Source of the DNA: Primorskyibacter flagellatus | GTDB lineage: Bacteria; Pseudomonadota; Alphaproteobacteria; Rhodobacterales; Rhodobacteraceae | Direction: 5' to 3' | Assembly (NCBI RefSeq): GCF_014638275.1 | Contig: NZ_BMFJ01000002.1 | Coordinates: 682,001 to 746,000, forward strand | DNA: 64,000 bases | The notes under the pieces: generated by a model | Seen by the model: only the letters and a program-made list of their open reading frames with translations | Told to the model about the DNA's origin: nothing | The model's database searches: none | Translations under genes and position numbers: made by a program | Part shown: positions 35,983 through 44,686 of the stretch, piece by piece | Position numbering within the stretch: the first letter of the stretch is position 1 | Layout: every line of letters starts with the position of its first letter

Positions 35983-36698
35983 GTCGGGTCGCCTACATCG
36001 GGTCGGATCCGGTCGGGTTGCCCGACATGCTGCCGGATGTCCGCGAGGCTGGCAACGGTCAGGGTCGGCGAGATGCCCCAGGCGTCGAAGGGACGGGCCG
36101 GATCGCGCTGCACCCAGAGCGTGTTCCACCCTGCGCGGGCGGCACCAAGAATGTCGAAGGGATTGCCGGAGACGAGCCAGGTGCGGTCGGGCGGCGACCC
36201 GATCCGTGCAAGGCAATGGGCATAGACCTGCGGGTCCGGCTTGAACGACCTTACGGGCGCGGCACTGACCACGGTGTTAAGCAGGTTGCCAAGGCCGCTG
36301 GCGCGCAGCAGGACGTCGAGGTCGTCCGGGTCGCCGTTGGAAAAGGCATGACAGGACAGACCCGCCGACCGGAGCGCGCGCAACGCGTCCACCGCATCGT
36401 CGAAGGCCGGGAGGGACAGATAGGCCGTGAGGATCGCATCCTCTGCCCCGCGCGGTAACGGCGCGGGTTCCGTATAGGCCCAGGCGGTGCGCAGGGCCTG
36501 CCGCGTGATCTCCGCAAACGGCACCCAGTCCCGCATCAGGGCGCGGCGGAAGCTGAAGTCGAGCTGCAGCTGCCGCCAGAGGGCAGAGACCCCCGCGCCG
36601 TCCGTGCTGCCGAGAGACCCGAGATGCCCGACCAGCCCGTGAGGGTCGACAAGCGTTCCGTAGACGTCGAAGGCCAGCTTATGATCCGGCCGGATCAT
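35979..36698 (-). CDS. Haloacid dehalogenase, type II (HAD superfamily)
   Basis: A 239-residue HAD hydrolase with the type II haloacid dehalogenase pattern: LAFDVYGTLVD (nucleophile Asp11), AFSNGDPDDLDVLL, SFKPDPQVYAHCL and WLVSGNPFDILGA. Classic members convert (S)-2-haloacids to (R)-2-hydroxyacids, though many relatives act on phosphate esters. It overlaps the PLP enzyme upstream (36695-36698) and the Lrp gene downstream by 4 bases each. In this operon it could remove halide from an elimination product or act as a phosphatase. Confidence 0.85.
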   Translation of the reverse strand: MIRPDHKLAFDVYGTLVDPHGLVGHLGSLGSTDGAGVSALWRQLQLDFSFRRALMRDWVPFAEITRQALRTAWAYTEPAPLPRGAEDAILTAYLSLPAFDDAVDALRALRSAGLSCHAFSNGDPDDLDVLLRASGLGNLLNTVVSAAPVRSFKPDPQVYAHCLARIGSPPDRTWLVSGNPFDILGAARAGWNTLWVQRDPARPFDAWGISPTLTVASLADIRQHVGQPDRIRPDVGDPT

Positions 36699-37678
36699 CC
36701 CGCAACCGCGCCTTCGCTCAGGATCACCAGCGGACGGCCCGCCGCCCCGTCGGTGAGACACGCCGCAAGGCCCGCCGCCCCCGAAGGCGTCGTCGGCAGA
36801 CCGGTGGCGGTGAATCGGGTGGCGGCTTCCTCTGCCTGCGCATCGGTGACCGTGACAAAGCGGTCCGCGGCGGTGCGCAGGATGTCGAAGGCCAGCATCG
36901 ACGGCTCCTTGCAGTCGAGCCGCCCCATGGAGGAAACCGGACCCCGCGCGGTCACAAGGCGTCCGGCGGCGTGGCTCCGGGCAAGGCAGGCGGCGGCGTC
37001 GGGTTCCACCACCGTGATGCGGGGCTGAACGCTCCAGCGGGTACGGATCTGCCGTGCCACCGCAGCGGCCAGTCCCCCGACCCCGGCCTGCAGATAGACG
37101 TGATCGGGCCAGTCGCCGGAAGCGTCGAACCGGACCTGCATTTCGTCGGCGAGCACGGCGTAACCTTCCATCACCAGCCGGGGCGGTTCGGTGTAGCCGG
37201 GCCACGAACTGTCGGCGAGGTGGATTGCGCCCGACTGCTCCGCGAAGGCGATCGCGCTGGCGACACTGTCCTCGTAGGTCGCGCCCCGGCGCAGCACTTC
37301 GGCCCCCCGCGCGCGCAGGCGGTCCGCGAAGGCTTCGGGCACAGCATCCGAAAGCACGACGGTGGCAGCGGCACCGAACAGCCGCGCACCGGTCGCGACG
37401 GCCAGCCCGTGATTTCCGGCGGAGGCACAGACAAAGGCTTGGTCCGCAGCCGACCCCCGCATCCGGTCGAGTGCTGCGGCGGAGTCCAGCATGACCCCGG
37501 TGGCCTGTTCCAGCAACCGCGCGACAGCGTAGATGCCGCCGAGCGCCTTGAAGGACCCCAGCCCCATGCGGGCGCTTTCGTCCTTCACCAGCACCCGGCG
37601 TCCGTCGAACACGACCTCGCGCAGCGGCGTCTCCGCGTACCGGGGGCAGAGCGCCAGCAGATCGGCCGCACCCGTCAT
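36695..37678 (-). CDS. PLP-dependent lyase resembling diaminopropionate ammonia-lyase (YgeX/DpaL)
   Basis: A 327-residue fold-type II PLP enzyme. The cofactor lysine is Lys44 in KDESARMGLGSFKALGG, a motif closest to YgeX/DpaL; ASAGNHGLAVA binds phosphate-side residues, and AGVGGLAAAVARQI is the glycine-rich phosphate loop. E. coli DpaL is about 398 residues, so this one is shorter. Such enzymes eliminate a beta substituent from amino acids (diaminopropionate, serine, chloroalanine) to give 2-oxoacids and ammonia. It overlaps the M20 gene upstream by 4 bases. Confidence 0.82.
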   Translation of the reverse strand: MTGAADLLALCPRYAETPLREVVFDGRRVLVKDESARMGLGSFKALGGIYAVARLLEQATGVMLDSAAALDRMRGSAADQAFVCASAGNHGLAVATGARLFGAAATVVLSDAVPEAFADRLRARGAEVLRRGATYEDSVASAIAFAEQSGAIHLADSSWPGYTEPPRLVMEGYAVLADEMQVRFDASGDWPDHVYLQAGVGGLAAAVARQIRTRWSVQPRITVVEPDAAACLARSHAAGRLVTARGPVSSMGRLDCKEPSMLAFDILRTAADRFVTVTDAQAEEAATRFTATGLPTTPSGAAGLAACLTDGAAGRPLVILSEGAVAG

Positions 37679-38838
37679 GCGGGCAGCGCCTTTTCGACCA
37701 GCGACACCCAGTAGGCGACACCGTCCGGGATGATCGCGTCGTTGAAGTCATAACCCGCGTTGTGCAGCATGATCCCTCCCCTCCCGTCAGCGCCGCGGTT
37801 GCCTATGAAGGCGTAACAGCCCGGACGCGCCCGCAGCATGGCACCGAAATCCTCGGACGCCATCATCGGCGGAGTGTCGGCGGCGACGTTGCCGGCACCG
37901 AGGGCAGAGGCGGCAGCGGTCGCGGCAAGCGCCGCCTCTGCCGGAGAGTTGACGGTAGAGGGGAAGACCCGGTCATAGGTGAACTCCAGCTCAGCCCCGT
38001 GCGCATCGCAGAGGCCCTTCGCGATCCGGTGCATCCGCTCCTCGATCAGCTGCGACACCTCGGGCAGGAAACTGCGGGTATCGCCCTTGATCGTCACCTC
38101 GGTCGGGATCACGTTCACCGCCCCGTCGGTCAGGAATTCGGTGCAGGACACGACCGCCCCCTGAAGCGGGTCGACGTTGCGCGCGACGATGGTCTGAAGT
38201 TCGCATACGACGGAGGCTGCGATAGTCATTGGGTCCCTGGTCCGGTGCGGCATGGCGGCGTGACCGCCCTGTCCCCGGATGCGGATGACGAAGTTGTCCT
38301 CCGCCCCCATGATCGGGCCGGGGTTCAGCGCAATCTTTCCGGCGTCGAGCCAGGGCATGTTGTGCAGGCCATAGACCGCATCCATCGGGAAGCGGTCGAA
38401 CAGTCCGTCCTGCATCATGGCGATGGCACCTTTGCCGTGCTCCTCGGCCGGCTGGAAGATGAACTGCACGGTGCCGTCGAAATCGGTGCCCAGAAGCGCG
38501 CGGATCGCGCCAAGCAGCATGGTGGTGTGGCCGTCGTGACCGCAGGCATGCATCCGGCCTTCATGGGTGGAGCGATAGGGCAGGTTCGTCGCCTCCCGTA
38601 TCGGCAGGGCGTCGATGTCGGCCCGCAACCCGATAGAGCGTGTCGACGTGCCCTTACGCAGCGTGGCGACGATGCCGGTGCCACCGATGCCGCGAACGTA
38701 CGGAACACCCATGTCGTCCAGCGTCCGGCAAATCAGGTCCGAGGTCTTCACCTCCTCGAACCCCATTTCGGGAATGGCGTGGAACTGCCGGCGCAGGGCG
38801 GTGAGGGCGGTGAGGGCGTCGTGTGACAGGGATGGCAT
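37675..38838 (-). CDS. M20 family amidohydrolase/aminoacylase
   Basis: A 387-residue zinc amidohydrolase of the M20D (hippuricase/N-acyl amino acid deacylase) type. Metal ligands are visible in MHACGHDGHTTML (Cys99, His101) and FQPAEEHGKGA (Glu132/133), with further His in GLHNMPW and a C-terminal MASEDFG. The usual dimerisation insert is present in the middle (GGHAAMPHRTRDPM). It frees amino acids from N-acyl conjugates. Coupling to a PLP lyase recalls the E. coli ygeX-ygeY neighbourhood. Confidence 0.9.
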   Translation of the reverse strand: MPSLSHDALTALTALRRQFHAIPEMGFEEVKTSDLICRTLDDMGVPYVRGIGGTGIVATLRKGTSTRSIGLRADIDALPIREATNLPYRSTHEGRMHACGHDGHTTMLLGAIRALLGTDFDGTVQFIFQPAEEHGKGAIAMMQDGLFDRFPMDAVYGLHNMPWLDAGKIALNPGPIMGAEDNFVIRIRGQGGHAAMPHRTRDPMTIAASVVCELQTIVARNVDPLQGAVVSCTEFLTDGAVNVIPTEVTIKGDTRSFLPEVSQLIEERMHRIAKGLCDAHGAELEFTYDRVFPSTVNSPAEAALAATAAASALGAGNVAADTPPMMASEDFGAMLRARPGCYAFIGNRGADGRGGIMLHNAGYDFNDAIIPDGVAYWVSLVEKALPA

Positions 38839-38970
38839 GGGCGTGTCCGTGTGGGTCTGGCTACCCGCAGCCTAGCCCCGTTCCCGGTCGGGCCGACATG
38901 GCAAATCATCGGCCCGGACCCCGTTCTTCCTTCAATTCATCGCAATAGCCCGCGCACGGACGCCGCGACC

Positions 38971-40218
38971 CTACCCAAGGGCGCCAAGCCCCAGTTGCGC
39001 GAACAGCGCGTGGTATCGCCGGACATAATCGTCGTTTCCGGCACCCTGCGTCGCCGCGTCCGGTCCGATCATCGTGACGGCATCGACCGGGCCGTGCTGG
39101 CCCGGACCGGTGACCGTGACGGGCCGTTCGGTGTAGTCCGGCAGATCGGCGTAAAGCGCCGCGAGGTCGCTGCGCGGCAGGAAGGCCAGCACTCCCGGCG
39201 ACCTCGCGCCGGGCTCCGGCGCCAGAACGGCCTTCGCGCCCAGGACGACCCGATGGTCCGCGGCCAACGCCGGTCCCGCTGAGACGCAGCGCAGCCCGCG
39301 GGCGGACAGGGCGGGGATGTCCATGTGCAGGCGGTAGAAGAAGACCGGGAGCCAGCCGTCCTCCCCTCCGCCGGTTTTGAGCGGCGGGGACAGTGGCGCG
39401 GTTTCGCCCGAGACGCGTACGGCAGAGCCGCGTTCCGGTCCGAAGCTGGCGGCGATGCGGGACGGCCGGCCGAAATCCGCGCCCTGTATCGTTTCGAACG
39501 CCCCGTCGCAGGGCCACGAAATATCCCGCAGGTATCCCCCGAGGGCGGCGGCGGCCGCTCCGGTCGCCGGGTCTTCGTAGACACCGCCGACGGCGAAGGG
39601 ATCGCGCGCGTGGAACAGGACGGGGGTTTCGCTATGGACGACATGGATGGTCGCGAAGCCGTCGCGCTGCTGGATCGCCCGCCCCCGGTCAAAAGCGTAG
39701 CCGAGTTGCGACAGCCGGTCCCGCCTGCGCAGCGCAATCAGGGGATGGGTGGCCCCGGCATGGATCAGGGCCGGAGGCAGCCGGGGGTCGAGGTCATCGT
39801 CGTCCAGACCGAACAGGGCCAAAAGCTCTGCCAGCAGGCCGGGCGGCATGGCACGGGACCAGGTCGGAGGGGAGCGGAAGGCGGCGGACCATCCGTCCGT
39901 CGTCGCGGCGGTCTCCACCTCCACCGTGTCGCCACCGGCGAGGATCAGCCGGTAGACCCCGGCGCCGAAGGTTGCGCCCAGATGCGCGCCGGTGGCGATG
40001 GTCGCGTGGCCGCAGAAGGGGATCTCCGTCTCGGGCGCGAAGTAGCGGATGCGCCAGGAATCGCCCTCCGGACAGAGGAAGGCGGTCTCCGAATAGCCGA
40101 CCTCGGCAGCGGTGCGCAGCATGTCAGCGGCCGCCGCGGGTCCGTCGAGCAGCGCGACACCGGCGGGATTTCCCCCGGCGCCCCCCTGTGTGAAGGCAGA
40201 GATGCGGTGAACGATCAT
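38971..40218 (-). CDS. PhzF family epimerase/isomerase fused to a gamma-glutamylcyclotransferase-like domain
   Basis: A 415-residue protein. Residues 1-277 are a complete PhzF domain: GGNPAGVALL, catalytic Glu44 in GYSETAFL, FCGHATIATG, and YEDPATGAAAAALGGYL. After a linker (278-290) residues 291-412 match the GGCT (AIG2-like) pattern: FFYRLHMD at 293-300 (usually FFYGLFMD), APEPGARSPGVL and LYADLPDY. The family Gly is Arg and the usual acidic site is altered, so GGCT activity is uncertain. PhzF proteins are normally 260-300 residues. The gene starts 7 bases after the GST gene. Confidence 0.85.
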   Translation of the reverse strand: MIVHRISAFTQGGAGGNPAGVALLDGPAAAADMLRTAAEVGYSETAFLCPEGDSWRIRYFAPETEIPFCGHATIATGAHLGATFGAGVYRLILAGGDTVEVETAATTDGWSAAFRSPPTWSRAMPPGLLAELLALFGLDDDDLDPRLPPALIHAGATHPLIALRRRDRLSQLGYAFDRGRAIQQRDGFATIHVVHSETPVLFHARDPFAVGGVYEDPATGAAAAALGGYLRDISWPCDGAFETIQGADFGRPSRIAASFGPERGSAVRVSGETAPLSPPLKTGGGEDGWLPVFFYRLHMDIPALSARGLRCVSAGPALAADHRVVLGAKAVLAPEPGARSPGVLAFLPRSDLAALYADLPDYTERPVTVTGPGQHGPVDAVTMIGPDAATQGAGNDDYVRRYHALFAQLGLGALG

Positions 40219-40225
40219 CGGGACC

Positions 40226-40846
40226 TCAAGGAATGGCGTTGCGGCAATGCGACCGGAAACCGGGGCGATCCGCCATGCGCGACATCCAGGCAGAGACGGC
40301 GGGCAGGTCGGGACGTTCCATCGGAGTCATCTCCCATCGGTTGACCGAGACGGCGAGCACGATGTCGGCAAGGGTGAACTGCGGTCCGGTCACGTAGGCA
40401 CCCGTGGCCACGAGGCGGGTGTCGAGAAGGGTCATCAGCCGGTTCCACTCCGCAACGCTCGCCGCCTGCGCCTCGGCGTCGGAAAAGGCGGGATGTTTGC
40501 GGACGCGGCCCATGAAGACGTACCGCCACGCGCTGTTCAACTCTGTCGCCTGCCAGTCCATCCAGCTTTCCACGCCGGCCCGTCCGGCGGGATCGGCGGG
40601 CAGCAGATCCGCCCGCCCTTCGCGCGCCACGAGGTAACGGCAGATGCTGTTGGATTCGGTAAGGACGAGATCCCCGTCGACGAGGACGGGCACGAGTCCC
40701 TTGGGGTTGATCGCCAGGAACGCCGGGTCCAGTGTCGACGCCGTTCCGCCCCCCCGGTCTTCGGTTTCCGGCGTAAGGCCGAGTTCGGCACAGGTCCACA
40801 GGACCTTGCGGGTGTTGATCGTGGACGGATGTCCGAGGAGTTTCAT
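40226..40846 (-). CDS. Glutathione S-transferase family protein
   Basis: A 206-residue GST: KLLGHPSTINTRKVLWTCAELGL (binding-site region), NPKGLVPVLVDGDLVLTESNSICRYL (cis-Pro and glutathione gamma-glutamyl site), and a C-terminal helical domain ending with TGPQFTLADIVLAVSVNRW. It overlaps the hexapeptide gene by 4 bases (40843-40846) and is 7 bases before the PhzF fusion gene. Its position in this operon is the main support for a glutathione-linked pathway. Confidence 0.9.
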   Translation of the reverse strand: MKLLGHPSTINTRKVLWTCAELGLTPETEDRGGGTASTLDPAFLAINPKGLVPVLVDGDLVLTESNSICRYLVAREGRADLLPADPAGRAGVESWMDWQATELNSAWRYVFMGRVRKHPAFSDAEAQAASVAEWNRLMTLLDTRLVATGAYVTGPQFTLADIVLAVSVNRWEMTPMERPDLPAVSAWMSRMADRPGFRSHCRNAIP

Positions 40847-41463
40847 TCCGACGCACGCTCCCCGCCCGCGTCGCCCGCGTGCCGCCGGATCAGCATGGCG
40901 GCATAGCGGGGGATCACGTCGGGCATGATCGTCCGGCCCGCGCCGGGGCGATCCACGCCGAAAACGAAACCGGGGAAATCCAAACCCTTCTGGATCGCCC
41001 AGATCTCCTCGTGCCGGTCCGGCGGCAGGATCTGCGCGGGGTCGCCGACGGCAATCCAGCCAAGCGGGACCATCGCGCCCTCGGCCAGCCGGGTCCGCAG
41101 GTGCACGATGGCGTTGATCCGCACCTCTGCCCGGGCCCCGATCACCGCGCCGTTGAAGATCGTCGCACCGGTGGCGATGAAGGCCTCTGCCCCGACCTCG
41201 CAGCCGTTGAGTACCGCGCGCGGTCCGACCAGCACGTTTTCCCCCAGGGTCAGCGGGCAGCCACGGAGGCCGCGCAGGATCGCGCCGTCCATGATGACCG
41301 CCTTGCCGGCGATGCGCACGGGTCCGGATTCCGCGGTGATGACCACGCCGAACCCGACCGATACGTCCGGCCCGATCTCGACGTCACCGCTGATGACGGC
41401 GGTTGGCGCGATGCGGGCAGAGGGGTGGATCTTGGGCCGCAGGGGGCCGTCAGGCAGGATCAT
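40843..41463 (-). CDS. Hexapeptide-repeat (left-handed beta-helix) protein, gamma carbonic anhydrase-like
   Basis: A 206-residue protein with repeated hexapeptide turns (IHPSARIAPTAVISGDVEIGPDVSVGFGVVI ... VLVGPRAVLNGCEVGAEAFIATGATIFNGAVIGARAEVRINAIVHLRT). The His ligands of true gamma carbonic anhydrases are largely missing (a single His near VHLRT), so catalysis is doubtful. The ATG at 41463 has GGAG seven bases upstream. It overlaps the MarR gene upstream by 14 bases and the GST by 4. Its role in the operon is unknown. Confidence 0.8.
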   Translation of the reverse strand: MILPDGPLRPKIHPSARIAPTAVISGDVEIGPDVSVGFGVVITAESGPVRIAGKAVIMDGAILRGLRGCPLTLGENVLVGPRAVLNGCEVGAEAFIATGATIFNGAVIGARAEVRINAIVHLRTRLAEGAMVPLGWIAVGDPAQILPPDRHEEIWAIQKGLDFPGFVFGVDRPGAGRTIMPDVIPRYAAMLIRRHAGDAGGERASE

Positions 41464-41983
41464 CTGCGTCTCCTTCAGAGGTCTGGCACGAAAGCGACCG
41501 GGCCTTTTCGCCGACCGGGCAGGCGGGTCCGTTGCACAGGGCATGATCGCAGAACCGGCACATGTGCCGCGCGTCCTCCGCCGAGGTGGTGAGGGCGGCC
41601 AGCATCCGTTCCAGCAGCGGGGCCAACGTCGCCTGTTCGTCAGCGGACAGGGCCGTCGTCGCCTGCCGCAGGACCCGGTCCCGCAGGGCGACCAGCGCCT
41701 CCGCCCGGTCGCGCCCCTCTCCGGTCAGCGACACCGGACGCGACCGGCCCTGCGCGTCCCATGTCACAAGCCCCTGCCGCCGCAGCTTGTCGAGCGCGCG
41801 CTGCGCCGACGGCTGTGCAAGCCCGGCGATGGCGGCGAGGCTGGTGGCGGGCATCGGCCCCCGGAAGTACAGCGATTCAAGCAGGGCGCGCGAACTGTCC
41901 GACAGCGGAGCGGTCACGGAAAGGCGGTCCGTCAGGCAGACGGCGAGGGCACCGAGGTGATTGGCGATCAGCGACTCATTCAT
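41450..41983 (-). CDS. MarR family regulator with a cysteine-rich C-terminal tail
   Basis: A 177-residue winged-helix regulator (LAAIAGLAQPSAQRALDKLRRQGLVTW recognition region; GRSRPVSLTGEGRDRAEAL wing). The tail adds MCRFCDHALCNGPACPVG, four cysteines spaced C-x2-C-x4-C-x4-C, which may bind metal or respond to oxidants or electrophiles. It is the first gene of the minus-strand operon that includes hexapeptide protein, GST and PhzF fusion. An inverted repeat lies just upstream (41991-42007). Confidence 0.88.
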   Translation of the reverse strand: MNESLIANHLGALAVCLTDRLSVTAPLSDSSRALLESLYFRGPMPATSLAAIAGLAQPSAQRALDKLRRQGLVTWDAQGRSRPVSLTGEGRDRAEALVALRDRVLRQATTALSADEQATLAPLLERMLAALTTSAEDARHMCRFCDHALCNGPACPVGEKARSLSCQTSEGDADDPA

Positions 41984-41990
41984 GCACTAT

Positions 41991-42007
41991 GTATGCATGT
42001 AACATAC
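41991..42007. promoter_or_regulatory. Candidate MarR operator: GTATG-N7-CATAC
   Basis: A 5-bp inverted repeat in an A/T-rich stretch 8-24 bases before the marR start. MarR proteins commonly repress their own operon from such sites. Upstream of queG it is the only A/T-rich segment. Confidence 0.45.
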
Positions 42008-42112
42008 GCCGAATTCAAATGATTCCCTTGGCATCCCCGCGCCCTGCCGGGGAAACCGGATCTCCCCTTGCCCCGCCCGGGCCCATGCCACACCCTGCGC
42101 CCGGACAACCGC

Positions 42113-43147
42113 ATGGCACAAATGAACCAGTTGAAACCCCGTCTCGTCGCGCAGGCCGCAGCCGAAGGCTTCGACGCCTGCCGCATCTGCCGCCCCGGCG
42201 ACATCCCGCAGGTCCCCGACCGGCTGGCGGCCTTCGTGCAGCAGGGTCATCACGGCCAGATGCGCTGGATGGAGGAACGCATGGCCTGGCGCGGCAATCC
42301 GGCCGCGCTCTGGCCCGAGGCACGGTCTGTCATCATGCTGGCCGAGAACTACGGCCCCGCCACCGACCCCCTCGCCGCGCTGGAAAACCGCGACCGCGCC
42401 GCCATCTCGGTCTACGCGCATAACCGGGATTACCATGACGTCGTAAAGAAACGGCTGAAGCGGCTGGCGCGCTGGCTGGTGACAGAATCGGGGGCGGAGG
42501 TGAAGGTCTTTGTCGACACCGCGCCGGTGGCCGAAAAGCCGCTGGCGCAGGCGGCCGGGCTGGGCTGGCAGGGCAAGCACACCAATCTGGTGTGCCGTGA
42601 TCTGGGCAGCTGGGCCTTCCTCGGCTCCGTCTTCACCACGGCAGAGCTGGAACCCGATGCGCCCGAAGCCGACCACTGCGGCAGCTGCCGCGCCTGTCTC
42701 GACATCTGTCCGACCGACGCCTTTCCCGCGCCATACCAACTGGATGCGCGGCGCTGTATTTCCTACCTCACCATCGAACACCACGGGCCGGTCGACCCGG
42801 CGCTGCGCCCCCTGCTCGGCAACCGGATCTATGGCTGCGACGACTGCCTCGCCGTCTGCCCCTGGAACAAGTTTGCGCAGGTCGCCTCGGAAACAAAGTA
42901 TCACGCCCGCGACGACCTGACCGGGCCGCGCCTCGCCGACCTTGCCGCACTGGACGACGCGGGGTTCCGCGCGCTGTTCTCCGGCTCTCCGGTCAAGCGG
43001 ATCGGGCGCGACCGTTTCGTGCGAAACGTGCTCTACGCGATCGGAAATTCCGCCGACCCCGCGTTGCGGCCCGTTGCGCAGGCCCTGACCGGCGACCCCG
43101 ACCCGACCGTTGCAGAGGCCGCGCAATGGGCGGCCGCACGGCTGTGA
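42113..43147 (+). CDS. queG: tRNA epoxyqueuosine(34) reductase QueG
   Basis: A 344-residue enzyme that performs the last step of queuosine synthesis in tRNA, reducing epoxyqueuosine with a cobalamin cofactor and two 4Fe-4S clusters. The clusters are [16 protein letters not shown] (about residues 188-203) and [13 protein letters not shown]. The expected catalytic Asp is in [11 protein letters not shown] near residue 134. The ATG at 42113 is chosen from homology; another in-frame ATG is three codons later, and neither has a clear Shine-Dalgarno. Confidence 0.95.
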   Translation: MAQMNQLKPRLVAQAAAEGFDACRICRPGDIPQVPDRLAAFVQQGHHGQMRWMEERMAWRGNPAALWPEARSVIMLAENYGPATDPLAALENRDRAAISVYAHNRDYHDVVKKRLKRLARWLVTESGAEVKVFVDTAPVAEKPLAQAAGLGWQGKHTNLVCRDLGSWAFLGSVFTTAELEPDAPEADHCGSCRACLDICPTDAFPAPYQLDARRCISYLTIEHHGPVDPALRPLLGNRIYGCDDCLAVCPWNKFAQVASETKYHARDDLTGPRLADLAALDDAGFRALFSGSPVKRIGRDRFVRNVLYAIGNSADPALRPVAQALTGDPDPTVAEAAQWAAARL

Positions 43148-43256
43148 TCCGGCCCGGATCTGCGCCTGCGATCAAACAACCGTCAACGCGCTGTAGCATC
43201 CGTTGGACCGCGCCGCCGCACCGCCATATGATGCGCACAACCATCCGGAGGACCGC

Positions 43257-43706
43257 ATGACCGCCTACACCAAGGATCCCGACGCCATCGCCCGCCTGAC
43301 GCCGGAACAGTACTGGGTCACCCAGGAAAGCGGCACCGAACGCCCGGGCACCGGCGAACTGCTGAACGAAAAGCGCCCCGGCATTTTCGTCGACATCGTT
43401 TCCGGCGAACCGCTCTTCGCGTCGTCCGACAAGTACGAAAGCGGCTGCGGCTGGCCCAGTTTCACCAAGCCGATCGAACCCGCCCACGTCACGGAACTGC
43501 GTGACACGTCGCACGGGATGATCCGGGTCGAAGTCCGGTCCTCCCACGGCGACAGCCATCTCGGCCACGTCTTCCCGGACGGACCTGTCGACCGGGGCGG
43601 CCTGCGCTACTGCATCAACTCGGCCTCGCTCCGCTTCGTCCCGAAGGCTGAGATGGAGGCCGAAGGCTACGCCGACTACATCAACCAGGTGGAGGATATC
43701 CGATGA
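43257..43706 (+). CDS. msrB: Peptide-methionine (R)-S-oxide reductase MsrB
   Basis: A 149-residue repair enzyme that reduces the R form of methionine sulfoxide in proteins. The catalytic Cys119 is in [13 protein letters not shown], and SGCGWPSF has Cys64, a possible resolving cysteine. The two CxxC zinc motifs of many MsrB proteins are absent. The ATG at 43257 has CGGAGGA upstream. It overlaps msrA by 4 bases, so both stereoisomers are handled by one operon. Confidence 0.96.
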   Translation: MTAYTKDPDAIARLTPEQYWVTQESGTERPGTGELLNEKRPGIFVDIVSGEPLFASSDKYESGCGWPSFTKPIEPAHVTELRDTSHGMIRVEVRSSHGDSHLGHVFPDGPVDRGGLRYCINSASLRFVPKAEMEAEGYADYINQVEDIR

Positions 43707-44209
43707 CCGAACACCGCGCCGTCCTGGCCGGAGGCTGCTTCTGGGGCATGCAGGACCTGATCCGCAAGCTGCCGGGGGTCACGAGAACCCGCGTCGGTTA
43801 TACCGGCGGGGACGTGGAGCACGCGACCTACCGCAACCACGGCACCCATGCCGAGGGGATCGAGATCATGTTCGACCCTGCGCGCATCACCTACCGGCAG
43901 CTGCTGGAGTTCTTCTTCCAGATCCACGACCCGACCACGCTGAACCGGCAGGGCAACGACATCGGCCTGTCCTATCGTTCCGCCATCTACTACGTGGACG
44001 AGGACCAGAAGGCCGTGGCCGAGGACACGATCGCCGACGTCAACGCCTCTGGCATATGGCCGGGCCGCGTGGTGACGGAGCTTGAGCCGGTCGGCGCCTT
44101 CTGGGAGGCAGAGCCGGAGCATCAGGATTATCTTGAGCGGATCCCGAACGGCTACACCTGCCACTTCCCGCGCCCCGACTGGGTCCTGCCGAAACGCGCG
44201 GCGGAATAG
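43703..44209 (+). CDS. msrA: Peptide-methionine (S)-S-oxide reductase MsrA
   Basis: A 168-residue protein with the active-site motif GGCFWG (catalytic Cys12) and downstream YRSAIYY and the [24 protein letters not shown] end, which includes a possible recycling cysteine in TCHF. It reduces the S form of methionine sulfoxide. It is co-transcribed with msrB. A GC-rich hairpin follows at 44231-44261. Confidence 0.96.
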   Translation: MTEHRAVLAGGCFWGMQDLIRKLPGVTRTRVGYTGGDVEHATYRNHGTHAEGIEIMFDPARITYRQLLEFFFQIHDPTTLNRQGNDIGLSYRSAIYYVDEDQKAVAEDTIADVNASGIWPGRVVTELEPVGAFWEAEPEHQDYLERIPNGYTCHFPRPDWVLPKRAAE

Positions 44210-44230
44210 GTCCGATCCAGGCACACGAGA

Positions 44231-44261
44231 GGTCGCAACCGGGAAGAGACCGGCTGCGGCC
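44231..44261. terminator. Hairpin between convergent msrA and an unknown gene
   Basis: GGTCGCAACCGG and CCGGCTGCGGCC can pair over 12 positions with one G-U and one mismatch and a 7-base loop. No U-tract follows on either strand, so it is only a possible terminator. Confidence 0.4.
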
Positions 44262-44263
44262 CC

Positions 44264-44575
44264 CTACCCGGGCGACACGCCGCACAGCGCCGCCAGAGCA
44301 TCCGCATCGACCACCGCCCAGGCCCCGGCTGCGCGGAGACGGGTGGCGAAGCCCGGGCCCTCGCCGGTGGCGAACCGGCCGAACGGGCCTGACCCGACCC
44401 CGATGGCCCGACCGCCCGCCCGTTCCACGATGGGCAGCGAGTCGCGCCAAGGCGGCGTCAGCACCAGCAAGACCCCGTCGCCCGCCACCGGAAGGTTGAC
44501 CAGCGACAGCAGCGGCGAGCCGAGCGCCAGCCCGCCGACCAGACCCATTGCGACAACCAGACGGACCTCTGCCAT
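44264..44575 (-). CDS. Small hypothetical membrane protein
   Basis: A 103-residue protein with one N-terminal hydrophobic segment (RLVVAMGLVGGLALGSPLLSLVNL) and a soluble remainder ending in RLRAAGAWAVVDADALAALCGV. The stretch VLLVLTPPWRDSLPIVERAGGRAIGVGSGPFG has no recognised motif. Codon use fits neighbouring genes, and start and stop are cleanly placed between msrA and xth (divergent from xth by 111 bases). Function unknown. Confidence 0.65.
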   Translation of the reverse strand: MAEVRLVVAMGLVGGLALGSPLLSLVNLPVAGDGVLLVLTPPWRDSLPIVERAGGRAIGVGSGPFGRFATGEGPGFATRLRAAGAWAVVDADALAALCGVSPG

Positions 44576-44686
44576 GGCACCATCCTGTCAGCAGGGTCCT
44601 GACGAACCGTGAACGACCGGGATTTTCCGGATGGCCGCCCGCGCCAGACGTGCTACCCCGTCCCCGACCAGACCGGAGACGACGCC

